A DNA stretch of 33,982 bases from an uncultured bacterium. Lineage in GTDB: Bacteria > Bacteroidota > Ignavibacteria > Kapaibacteriales > UBA2268. The stretch is taken from the NCBI GenBank assembly GCA_937875295.1, contig CALLXS010000012.1, positions 1-33,982 of the forward strand. The letters are read 5' to 3'. Below the pieces are notes generated by a model. That model did not search any database. It saw nothing but the letters and a program-made list of their open reading frames with translations, and was not told where the DNA came from. The position numbers and the translations under genes were made by a program. Shown here piece by piece: positions 1 through 7,668 of this stretch (the first letter of the stretch is position 1; each line of letters opens with the position of its first letter).

Positions 1-17
1 GATGAACCTTAACAAGG

Positions 18-55
18 GTTGTATTGAAATAATACAACATATTTATTGTATTATT
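18..55. repeat. Overlapping inverted repeats at window edge
   Basis: Two perfect inverted repeats share bases. An 8-bp stem pairs 18-25 with 31-38 (5-base loop), and a 10-bp stem pairs 28-37 with 46-55 (8-base loop). They cannot form together. They lie just beyond the stop of uvrB, and no run of T follows on either strand, so this is not a clear terminator. In DNA this AT-rich, short inverted repeats also arise by chance. No gene is visible in positions 1-84. Confidence 0.3.
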
Positions 56-84
56 AATAATTAGTAGAAAAAGGTCTAAATCAA

Positions 85-2115
85 TTATTTATTAAAGCCA
101 GCTTGTAGCATTTTTATTTCATCTCTTAATTCTGTGGCTCGCTCGAAGTCGAGTTCGCGAGCTGAATTTTTCATTTGTAAAGTCAGCTCTTCTATTAATT
201 GTTTTTGCTGCTCCGGAGATAAATATTTAGCAATTGGTTTAGCAACATTTTTAATTTTCTTTAATTCAGCTGCTTCCATTTTTGCATTTTTTTCTTGATA
301 AATATCAGCTACTGAAGTAGAATTAATGATTTCATCTAATGTTTTATAAACCGTAGTAGGATTAATATTATTTTCTTTATTGTATTCTTCTTGCAATTTC
401 CTTCTACGATTAGTCTCATCTATCAAATTAATCATAGATTTAGTATATTTATCAGCATACAGAATTACTTTTCCTTCGACATTTCTTGCAGTCCTACCGG
501 CTGTCTGCAATAATGATTTTTCGCTCCGAAGGAATCCTTCTTTATCAGCATCTAAAATTGCTACTAACGATACTTCTGGTAAATCTAAACCTTCTCTCAA
601 TAAATTTACCCCAACTAATACGTCATATTCTCCTAATCTTAAATCTCGTATAATTTCTACTCGCTCTAATGAAACTACATCTGAATGAATATATGCTACT
701 TTAATATTAAGATTCTTTAGATAATCTGTTAAATCTTCTGACATCCGTTTAGTAAGAGTAGTTACTAATACTCTTTCACCTTTTGCTGACCGTGTGCGAA
801 TTTCATCGAGCAAATCATCAATTTGATTAAGTACCGGACGCACTTCCACCATTGGATCTAATAAGCCAGTAGGACGAATTATTTGCTCCACTACTACTCC
901 ATTGCTCTTTTCTAATTCATATTCCGATGGAGTAGCACTTACAAAGACAGCTTGATGCGTAAGAGCTTCAATTTCTTCGAATTTAAGAGGTCTATTTTCT
1001 AAGGCAGAGGGTAATCTAAAGCCATGTTCTACTAAAGTTGATTTTCTTGAGCGATCGCCATTATACATTGCTTTTAATTGAGGAATAGTTACGTGACTTT
1101 CATCAATCATTAATAAAAAATCTTCTGGGAAATAGTCAAATAAGCATTGAGGTCTTTGACCGGGTTGTCTGCCTGTTAGATGCATTGAATAATTCTCTAC
1201 ACCGGAACAATAACCAATTTCTTTCATCATTTCGAGGTCATAGAGTGTACGTTGCTCTAATCTTTGAGCTTCTACAAGCTTATCTTCTTTTCTAAGAGTA
1301 ATCAACCTATCGCTTAATTCATTTTTAATACTCTTAAGAGCAGTTTTCATATTTGTTTCTGAAGTAACGAAGAGCTTTGCAGGAAAAATAGTTGCAAAAT
1401 CTAGGGTGCGTTGTTTTTTACCAGTAACAGCATTAATAATTGATAAATTTTCAATTTCATCATCAAAGAATTCCATTCTAATAGCATCTTGATTTTCATA
1501 AGCCGGTATTACATCAATTACATCGCCACGTACTCTAAAAGTCCCTCGCTGGAAATCGTAATCATTGCGAGCATAATATAAATCATTTAATTTATAAATA
1601 AGTTGTTTTCTCGCTATGCGAGTGCCCGGTTTTAGGAATAAAAGGCTTTGTATATAATCTTCTTTGTTTCCAATGGAATAAATGCAACTTACAGAGGCTA
1701 CTACAATAATATCTTTCCTTTCTTCGATTAAATTACAAGTAGCACGGTGTCTTAATCTATCTATTTCGTCATTAATTGCAAAATCTTTCTCGATATATGT
1801 GTCAGTTCGAGGAATATATGCTTCTGGTTGATAATAATCATAATATGAAATAAAATATTCTACTGAATTATTTGGGAAATAATTAGAAAATTCGCTAAAA
1901 AGCTGGGCTGCAAGGGTTTTATTCGGTGAAATTACTAAAGTTGGCTTCTGCACTTTTTGAATTACATTTGACATTGTAAAAGTTTTACCAGAGCCGGTAA
2001 TTCCAAGCAAAGTCTGATATTTATCACCTCGCAAAACACCTTCGGTAAGTTCTTTAATTGCATTTGGCTGATCGCCCGACGGTTTATAATTTGAATTTAA
2101 TTCGAATTTTCCCAA
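85..2115 (-). CDS. uvrB: UvrABC excinuclease subunit B
   Basis: UvrB is the DNA-damage verification helicase of nucleotide excision repair. It is loaded by UvrA and recruits UvrC to make the cuts. Numbering from the longest open frame (TTG at 2157), the protein shows Walker A GITGSGKT at 52-59, the damage-probing beta-hairpin around 105-125 (YYDYYQPEAYIPR), the DESH box at 352-355, and a C-terminal UVR motif that binds UvrC. No ATG is available near the start. The frame opens at TTG 2157, but family members begin only a few residues before the F-x-L-x-S-x-Y-x-P-x-GDQP motif. I therefore prefer the TTG at 2115, giving MGKFELNSNYKPSGDQP and 676 residues, close to the 673 of E. coli. A sequence like an FCB -7 box (TATATTTG on the minus strand, 2162-2155) overlaps the upstream TTG, which also favours 2115. 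The gene is divergent from the batC-like gene. Confidence 0.97.
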   Translation of the reverse strand: MGKFELNSNYKPSGDQPNAIKELTEGVLRGDKYQTLLGITGSGKTFTMSNVIQKVQKPTLVISPNKTLAAQLFSEFSNYFPNNSVEYFISYYDYYQPEAYIPRTDTYIEKDFAINDEIDRLRHRATCNLIEERKDIIVVASVSCIYSIGNKEDYIQSLLFLKPGTRIARKQLIYKLNDLYYARNDYDFQRGTFRVRGDVIDVIPAYENQDAIRMEFFDDEIENLSIINAVTGKKQRTLDFATIFPAKLFVTSETNMKTALKSIKNELSDRLITLRKEDKLVEAQRLEQRTLYDLEMMKEIGYCSGVENYSMHLTGRQPGQRPQCLFDYFPEDFLLMIDESHVTIPQLKAMYNGDRSRKSTLVEHGFRLPSALENRPLKFEEIEALTHQAVFVSATPSEYELEKSNGVVVEQIIRPTGLLDPMVEVRPVLNQIDDLLDEIRTRSAKGERVLVTTLTKRMSEDLTDYLKNLNIKVAYIHSDVVSLERVEIIRDLRLGEYDVLVGVNLLREGLDLPEVSLVAILDADKEGFLRSEKSLLQTAGRTARNVEGKVILYADKYTKSMINLIDETNRRRKLQEEYNKENNINPTTVYKTLDEIINSTSVADIYQEKNAKMEAAELKKIKNVAKPIAKYLSPEQQKQLIEELTLQMKNSARELDFERATELRDEIKMLQAGFNK

Positions 2116-2435
2116 TTTAATTATTTCTGAATTGTAAAGGATTAATTTGATTATCAAATATAGACGGTTAGAATATTTATTGATTATAAGAAAGATTTTT
2201 GAATTTTAAAATTCAATATTACTTTTTATTCAAGAATACACTAGTAGCGAATATCCCTCGAAATCTATCGATTGATTAATTATATCCCAATTAAAATAAA
2301 TAAAACGGACTTTTAATAATAGAATTATGAGTATAACAATGTTTTATATTTAATTTGCACAGGAAATATTGCTAATATATTCTAAAATATTTTTTAATTT
2401 TGCTATTTATAAAAGAAAAATAATTATAATTTGAA
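2116..2435. promoter_or_regulatory. Divergent intergenic region, uvrB / batC-like
   Basis: This AT-rich stretch must hold promoters for uvrB (leftward) and the batC-like gene (rightward). A TAnnTTTG-type -7 box, TAATTTTG, lies at 2395-2402, 34 bases before the rightward ATG. The nearest upstream TTG (2369-2371) is 23 bases away, slightly longer than the usual spacing, so the assignment is tentative. There is no Shine-Dalgarno sequence before either gene, no RNA gene and no other convincing reading frame. Confidence 0.3.
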
Positions 2436-3707
2436 ATGAAATACTTTATATATATAATTCTGATTTTTAGCTTAATTTCTTGTTCTGACGATGTGCATAA
2501 TAAGCTAATAGAAGGTAACGAACTCCTCAAAAACAAGAAATATTCAGAAGCAGAAGCTGTTTTTTCCGAAGCACTTAAACATAATCCAAATGATTTTAAA
2601 GTTAATTTTAATCTGGGTGTGGCTTATTATATGCAAAAAAAATATTCTTTCTCTAACGACCTATACAAAAGTATAATAAAACTCACTAACGATATTTCTT
2701 TGCAAGGTGATGCATATTATAATGCTGGCTGCTCATCATATAAATATGCAGTCGATTCTACCTCGCGACCTATATTTCAACTTGAATATTTTAATCAATC
2801 AGCAAGCTCATTTGAAAATGCAATGCTCAAAAACCCTAACGATATAAAAGCAAAACAAAACTATCTCTTCATTAAAAATAAAATTGCTGAATTAATGAAT
2901 AATGAACAAAGTAAAAAGTATAATGATTTATTAAATAAAGAAAAAGAACTTAATGACCAGCAAAATAAATTAAATAATCAAAAAGATTCTTTGCAAAAAG
3001 AAAATGAGATAAAGCAACAACAGCAAGACATAGAGCAAATGAAAAAGCAAATGCAAGAACAAGAAAAGCAAGAAAATAATTCTCAAGAACAAAAACAAAA
3101 TAATGATAAAAACAATTCGGATAATAAGCAACAGCAAAATGATTCAAATAATAATGAAAATAAACAATCCGATTCAAATAAACAGAATGAACAACAAAAT
3201 CAGCAAAATCAAGCTAATGAAAAAAAGAAACAAGATCTAGAAAAACAACTTAGTCAAGAAAAAGAAAACTATAAAAATGAAAATAAAAAGCTCGACAACG
3301 AAAAAAGCAAATTGCAATCTGAAAAAAATAAACTTGAAAAAGAAAAACAAAAATTAGAAAAGACACCGAATAATCAAAAAAATGAACAAGAAAAAAATAT
3401 TGAAAAACAAAATAAAAATACCCAAAAACAAGAACAAATTACCAATGAACAACAGCAAAAATTAGAAAACATTAAAAAGAAAATTCAAAATTTGCAGATG
3501 CAACTAGCTAAATTCCAACAAAATGAGCAGAATAGCCCTCAAGGTGAAGCTATACAATTAAATGAAGGAAGTTTTAAAAATTCCAAAATAAAACAAAATG
3601 AAGCAGAAATAATCTTACGCACTTTAAATGAAGACGAAAAGCAATTGCAAAAAAAATTAAAGCAAAGAAATCAATCTACTAGTTCTTCAAGAAAGAAAAA
3701 ATGGTAA
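2436..3707 (+). CDS. batC: BatC-like TPR lipoprotein, Q/N/K/E-rich
   Basis: This is a predicted lipoprotein. A short hydrophobic signal ends in lipobox LISC with the lipidated Cys at residue 16. Tetratricopeptide repeats cover about residues 22-140 and resemble those of BatC and BatE from the Bacteroides aerotolerance cluster. Roughly residues 150-360 are a low-complexity segment of Q, N, K and E, with long heptad-like stretches that should form coiled coil. The extreme C-terminus (EIILRTLNEDEKQLQKKLKQ, then a terminal W) resembles the BatC tail pattern of an A/E-x-x-LL-x-x-L segment followed by a K/Q-rich end. At 423 residues it is longer than BatC proteins I know, mainly because of the low-complexity middle. 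batD and batE lie about 14.5 kb away, so this gene is separated from its usual partners. The TPR lipoprotein call is firm; BatC identity is likely but rests on the tail and the genomic co-occurrence. Confidence 0.7.
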   Translation: MKYFIYIILIFSLISCSDDVHNKLIEGNELLKNKKYSEAEAVFSEALKHNPNDFKVNFNLGVAYYMQKKYSFSNDLYKSIIKLTNDISLQGDAYYNAGCSSYKYAVDSTSRPIFQLEYFNQSASSFENAMLKNPNDIKAKQNYLFIKNKIAELMNNEQSKKYNDLLNKEKELNDQQNKLNNQKDSLQKENEIKQQQQDIEQMKKQMQEQEKQENNSQEQKQNNDKNNSDNKQQQNDSNNNENKQSDSNKQNEQQNQQNQANEKKKQDLEKQLSQEKENYKNENKKLDNEKSKLQSEKNKLEKEKQKLEKTPNNQKNEQEKNIEKQNKNTQKQEQITNEQQQKLENIKKKIQNLQMQLAKFQQNEQNSPQGEAIQLNEGSFKNSKIKQNEAEIILRTLNEDEKQLQKKLKQRNQSTSSSRKKKW

Positions 3708-3749
3708 TTATAGAATTCTAATTAATGTATTAAAATACTTTTTGAATTT

Positions 3750-3765
3750 CGGCACACAGTTTGCA
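3750..3765 (+). promoter_or_regulatory. Sigma-54 (-24/-12) promoter
   Basis: The sequence CGGCACACAGTTTGCA carries the -24 element GGCAC (GG at 3751-3752) and the -12 element TTGCA (GC at 3763-3764). GG and GC are separated by exactly 10 bases, the invariant RpoN spacing. Only the first base of the TGGCAC consensus differs. The predicted start of transcription is near 3776, leaving a leader of about 59 bases before the ATG at 3835. It stands out because the surrounding spacer is almost all A/T. RpoN-dependent transcription requires an enhancer-binding activator, and none is encoded nearby. Confidence 0.65.
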
Positions 3766-3834
3766 AAGCTAGTATTATGATTAATAAATTCAAAAAGCAA
3801 AATAATTAATTAAATAAATTCAAAGGTTTTAACG

Positions 3835-4191
3835 ATGAACATAACAACAATAAAGCACCAACCGCTAACTTCAAGAGAAAACTTAGCTTTCAAAAATGCA
3901 GAAGTACTTAACAAAAAAGATATTCAAAAAGCTGAAATAGCACCAAAAAGTACTCAAGATATTCAATGGCAACAAAATGTCTTATTAGATGCAATAACTT
4001 CTTTGGAGAATAATATGCAAACTAATAATAATCACCCACTTGGGCGAGCAGATTATAGTCCGATTGAAAATTTCGAAGAAGCACTTAGCGAATTACCATT
4101 TTTTAGTTCCGATATCTTCAAAAGTCAAGCACTTGGGGCGCAAGCTAATCTCCGCCCTCAAGATATAGCTTCACTTTTTAGCGAGAATTAG
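3835..4191 (+). CDS. Small protein with flagellin-like C-terminal tail
   Basis: I do not recognise a named family. The 118-residue product has no signal peptide or membrane segment and is polar in its N-terminal half. A conserved-looking second half contains PLGRADYSPIENFEEAL. The end, ALGAQANLRPQDIASLF, resembles the extreme C-terminus of flagellins (the AQAN-x-x-PQ-x-x-LSL pattern of the D0 helix). The gene is preceded by a sigma-54-type promoter at 3750-3765 and followed by a bidirectional terminator at 4219-4257, so it appears to be a self-contained transcription unit. A role tied to flagella or another RpoN-regulated surface structure is an inference from those two clues. No flagellar gene is in the window. 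The reading frame itself is well supported by promoter, terminator and normal codon use. Confidence 0.7.
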   Translation: MNITTIKHQPLTSRENLAFKNAEVLNKKDIQKAEIAPKSTQDIQWQQNVLLDAITSLENNMQTNNNHPLGRADYSPIENFEEALSELPFFSSDIFKSQALGAQANLRPQDIASLFSEN

Positions 4192-4218
4192 AATATAAAA
4201 CTAATATTATATAAATAC

Positions 4219-4257
4219 AAAAACCACAGAAATACAATAAGTTTTTCTGTGGTTTTT
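4219..4257. terminator. Bidirectional intrinsic terminator
   Basis: A perfect 14-bp stem (4219-4232 with 4244-4257, core CCACAGAAA/TTTCTGTGG, 11-base loop) starts with a run of A and ends with a run of T. It therefore works as a terminator in both directions. It sits between the convergent ends of the 118-residue protein gene (4191) and secA (4284). Confidence 0.85.
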
Positions 4258-4283
4258 TATAAATTTGCTAATTAAATTAGATT

Positions 4284-7200
4284 TTAATCATTTAATACTT
4301 CTTCTTGCTTGCCATGGCATGCTTTATATTTTTTGCCACTTCCGCAAGGGCAAGGATCATTTCTTCCAATTTTAGCCTCAGTTTTTCTATAGGTCACTGG
4401 TTTTGGAATATCACCATTTTCATTAGGATTAGGAGATTGAAAACCACTTCGTACATATTCCGGAACACCTGAATCAGAGTGTGAGAATGTCATATTACTT
4501 TGAGTAACAGAAGTATTTTTTCTATTTCTACCTCTGTGATTCATATTCATTTGAGGTGGTAGGAATGTGCCATCTTGAGTATTTTCAATAATTTGAGGGA
4601 AGAAACGGAATGCTAGGATTACAGCCCCTTTATTTATTTCATTTATTAAATTTGAGAAGAGCCCAAATGCTTCTTGTTTATATTCTAACAAAGGATCTTT
4701 TTGTCCATAAGAACGCAAATGAATACCTTCTTTTAGGTCGTCCATTTCTCTTAAATGTTCTTTCCATTTGTCATCAATAGTTTGCAATACGGCTACTTGT
4801 TCAATTTTAGCTGCGAGTTCAATACCAATTAATTCTTCTTTTCTATTATAAAATTCATTAGCAGCGCTATGTACTATTTCGATAGCTTGTTCGCGTGTCA
4901 TATTTTCAAATTCGCTTTCTTCAATTTTGATATCACTAAGCAAATTTGACCTAACAGCATTTATAAATTCTTTCAATCTTTTTTCTTCATGATATTCATC
5001 ATACCATTCGCCAGCCATTATATCCACATATTCGAAAAGCTCACTTTTAAGTCTTTCACCTCTTAAAGCAGATTTTCTGCGAGTATAAATAACCTCTCTT
5101 TGCATATTCATTACATCGTCATATTCAAGTAATCTTTTTCTAATGCCAAAGTTATTTTCTTCTACTTTTTTCTGAGCTCGTTCTACTGATTTAGAAATCA
5201 TAGAGTGCTGAATTGGCTCTCCATCAGGTACTTTTAGGCTTTGCATCACACCGGCAATTCTCTCTCCACCGAATAATCTCATTAAATTATCTTCAAGAGA
5301 AATATAGAATTGTGAAGATCCTGGATCGCCTTGTCTGCCGGCTCTACCTCTTAACTGTCTATCGATACGACGGGCATCATGCCTTTCAGAACCAATAATT
5401 ACTAGTCCGCCGCTTTGTTTTACAGTTGGAGATAATTTAATATCAGTACCACGCCCAGCCATATTTGTTGCAATTGTTACAGCCCCTTTTTGTCCTGCTA
5501 ATGCAACTATGTCTGCTTCTTTTGCGTGCTGCTTAGCATTTAATACATTATGTGGGATTCCCTTTCTTTTAAGCATCTTGCTTAAAATTTCTGATACTTC
5601 TACAGATGCAGTTCCTACTAATACAGCTTTTCCTTTAATTACTTCTTCTTGTACTTGTTCAATAATCGCATTATATTTTTCGCGTTTAGTGCGGAAGATT
5701 AAATCTTCTTCATCATTTCTTACAATTGGTTTATTTGTAGGAATTATAGTAACATCGAGCTTATAAATTTTTTCAAATTCGCCAGCTTCAGTATCAGCAG
5801 TACCGGTCATACCAGCTAATTTTTTGTATAATCTAAAGTAATTTTGCAGAGTAATTGTTGCCATAGTCTGTGTATCACGTTCTACTTTTACATTTTCCTT
5901 TGCTTCGATAGCTTGGTGCAAGCCTTCGCTGTATCTTCTACCTTCTAAAATACGACCTGTAAATTCATCAACGATCATAATTTTATTGTCTTGCACTACA
6001 TATTCTACATCTTTTTCATATAAAGAATAAGCTCTTAATAATTGATTTAATGTATGCACAACATCGCTACGCTGAGCATAGACTAAATTAACTTTATCTT
6101 TTTGATTTCTTCTTTCTTTTTCGTCAATCTCAGTATTTCCTTCGATTGCACTTAATTGAGATGCTATATCCGGTAATATGAATATATCAGGATCTGGTTG
6201 CCCTTGAGTGAGAATAGCTCTTCCTTTGTCTGTAATATCAATTTGATGATTTTTTTCATCTATAGTATAGTATAATTCATCATCTATTTCGTGCATACGT
6301 GAGCTTTTATCTCGCATATAGAATATTTCAGTATCACGCAAAAGAGTTTGCATTTCAGGTTCTTGCAAAATTTTAGCTAATCTCTTATGCTTTGGTAACC
6401 CATGATTTGCTCTAAGGAGCAGAATGCCTAATTGTTCTTTAGTTTCCTTTGTATTATTTTGAGCTTGCAATTTAGTAGCTTCTGCTGTGATTTCATTAAC
6501 TAATCTATTTTGGTAGTCAACTAATTTCCTAACCAAAGGATTCATTTCATTAAACTTTTGGTCAGATTGTCCTACAGGACCAGAAATTATAAGTGGAGTA
6601 CGAGCTTCATCAATTAGCACTGAATCGACTTCATCAACTATAGCATACCAATGAGGTCTTTGTACCATTTGCTCTTGGTCTGCCACCATATTATCACGCA
6701 AATAATCAAAACCAAATTCATTATTTGTGCCGTAAGTCAAGTCCATATTATAAATGTCTTTTCTTTCGTCTGGGTCCATATTAGAAAGGATTGAACCAAC
6801 GCTCACTCCTAAGAAATTATATACAGGACGCATCCAATCAGCATCACGCTTTGCTAAATAATCATTTACAGTTACCAAATGAACGCCCTTGCCTGCGAGT
6901 GAATTCAAATACATAGGTAATACTGCCACCAATGTTTTACCCTCTCCTGTTGCCATTTCGGAGATTTTGCCGCTATGAAGGACGATGCCACCCATAAGCT
7001 GTACATCATATGGTACCATATCCCAAGTATAAGTATGACCTGCATAATTATAAGTGTGCTTTTGGTCTGATAATCTTTTGCAGGCTTGCTTTACAACAGC
7101 AAAAGCTTGAGGTAAAATTTCATTAAGAGTATTGTCTGCAGTTTCAAATATATTTTTATCTAATTGTTTAATTTTTTCGTTAATGTCGGCGGTTTCTCCG

Positions 7201-7436
7201 GGAGTAAGGACTTCATTTTTAAGCTTTTCTGATAATGTATTTTTTTCATTTTCTAAGTCTTTAGTCCTATCATAGATTAGAGATTTGAATTCTTCAGTTT
7301 TACCTTTTATTTCCTCATCGCTTAATGAATTAAATTTATTAAAGAACTCATTAATTTCAGCTACTATTGGTTGCATTGACTTTACGTCTTTATCGTGCTT
7401 TGTGCCACCGAATATTTTTTTTACGAAATCTAACAT
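4284..7436 (-). CDS. secA: Preprotein translocase ATPase SecA
   Basis: SecA is the ATP-driven motor that pushes unfolded preproteins through the SecYEG channel. The sequence shows Walker A MATGEGKT at 161-168, the second-strand motif VDEVDSVLIDEARTPL, helicase motifs including GMTGTADTE and TNMAGRGTDI, and a C-terminal zinc-binding SEC-C motif (CPCGSGKKYKACH, ligands C1029, C1031, C1040 and H1041) that in other bacteria contacts SecB or the ribosome. At 1050 residues it is longer than E. coli SecA (901). The extra length is mostly in the N-terminal region and near the preprotein crosslinking domain, as is common in FCB-group SecA. The ATG at 7436 is preceded by an A-rich leader with no Shine-Dalgarno sequence. 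The gene is probably transcribed on its own, because a terminator (7512-7548) separates it from the upstream membrane-protein gene and the 4219-4257 hairpin follows it. Confidence 0.98.
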   Translation of the reverse strand: MLDFVKKIFGGTKHDKDVKSMQPIVAEINEFFNKFNSLSDEEIKGKTEEFKSLIYDRTKDLENEKNTLSEKLKNEVLTPGETADINEKIKQLDKNIFETADNTLNEILPQAFAVVKQACKRLSDQKHTYNYAGHTYTWDMVPYDVQLMGGIVLHSGKISEMATGEGKTLVAVLPMYLNSLAGKGVHLVTVNDYLAKRDADWMRPVYNFLGVSVGSILSNMDPDERKDIYNMDLTYGTNNEFGFDYLRDNMVADQEQMVQRPHWYAIVDEVDSVLIDEARTPLIISGPVGQSDQKFNEMNPLVRKLVDYQNRLVNEITAEATKLQAQNNTKETKEQLGILLLRANHGLPKHKRLAKILQEPEMQTLLRDTEIFYMRDKSSRMHEIDDELYYTIDEKNHQIDITDKGRAILTQGQPDPDIFILPDIASQLSAIEGNTEIDEKERRNQKDKVNLVYAQRSDVVHTLNQLLRAYSLYEKDVEYVVQDNKIMIVDEFTGRILEGRRYSEGLHQAIEAKENVKVERDTQTMATITLQNYFRLYKKLAGMTGTADTEAGEFEKIYKLDVTIIPTNKPIVRNDEEDLIFRTKREKYNAIIEQVQEEVIKGKAVLVGTASVEVSEILSKMLKRKGIPHNVLNAKQHAKEADIVALAGQKGAVTIATNMAGRGTDIKLSPTVKQSGGLVIIGSERHDARRIDRQLRGRAGRQGDPGSSQFYISLEDNLMRLFGGERIAGVMQSLKVPDGEPIQHSMISKSVERAQKKVEENNFGIRKRLLEYDDVMNMQREVIYTRRKSALRGERLKSELFEYVDIMAGEWYDEYHEEKRLKEFINAVRSNLLSDIKIEESEFENMTREQAIEIVHSAANEFYNRKEELIGIELAAKIEQVAVLQTIDDKWKEHLREMDDLKEGIHLRSYGQKDPLLEYKQEAFGLFSNLINEINKGAVILAFRFFPQIIENTQDGTFLPPQMNMNHRGRNRKNTSVTQSNMTFSHSDSGVPEYVRSGFQSPNPNENGDIPKPVTYRKTEAKIGRNDPCPCGSGKKYKACHGKQEEVLND

Positions 7437-7510
7437 TTTTTTATTTATTTTTAATTTTCTTATAATAAGAGATATAAAGACGAAATATTTAATAATATGT
7501 TTTATATATT

Positions 7511-7548
7511 CAAAAAGAGCTTTCTCATATTTTACAAGAGAAAACTCT
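7511..7548 (-). terminator. Strand-specific terminator after YfhO-family gene
   Basis: Read on the minus strand, arm 7548-7538 (AGAGTTTTCTC) pairs with arm 7526-7516 (GAGAAAGCTCT) over 11 bp with one G-U wobble, followed by a short U run (7515-7512). On the plus strand the wobble becomes an A-C mismatch, so the hairpin favours leftward transcripts. It would end the transcript of the membrane protein whose stop is at 7669. The rest of 7437-7668 is AT-rich spacer that should include the secA promoter. Confidence 0.6.
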
Positions 7549-7668
7549 ATTTTTAATATTTTATTTATAACAGTTAATTAATTCTATAATTAATTTTTAA
7601 ATGTTATGTAGAATAAATCTTTCCAATATTTGCAAATAACAAATGAGAATCAGAATTGAGAATTCTAA

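Noticed and set aside
2950..3177. 75-residue minus-strand frame inside the batC-like gene
   Set aside because: It is the antisense shadow of the Q/N/K-rich coding repeat, with no start signal or independent support.
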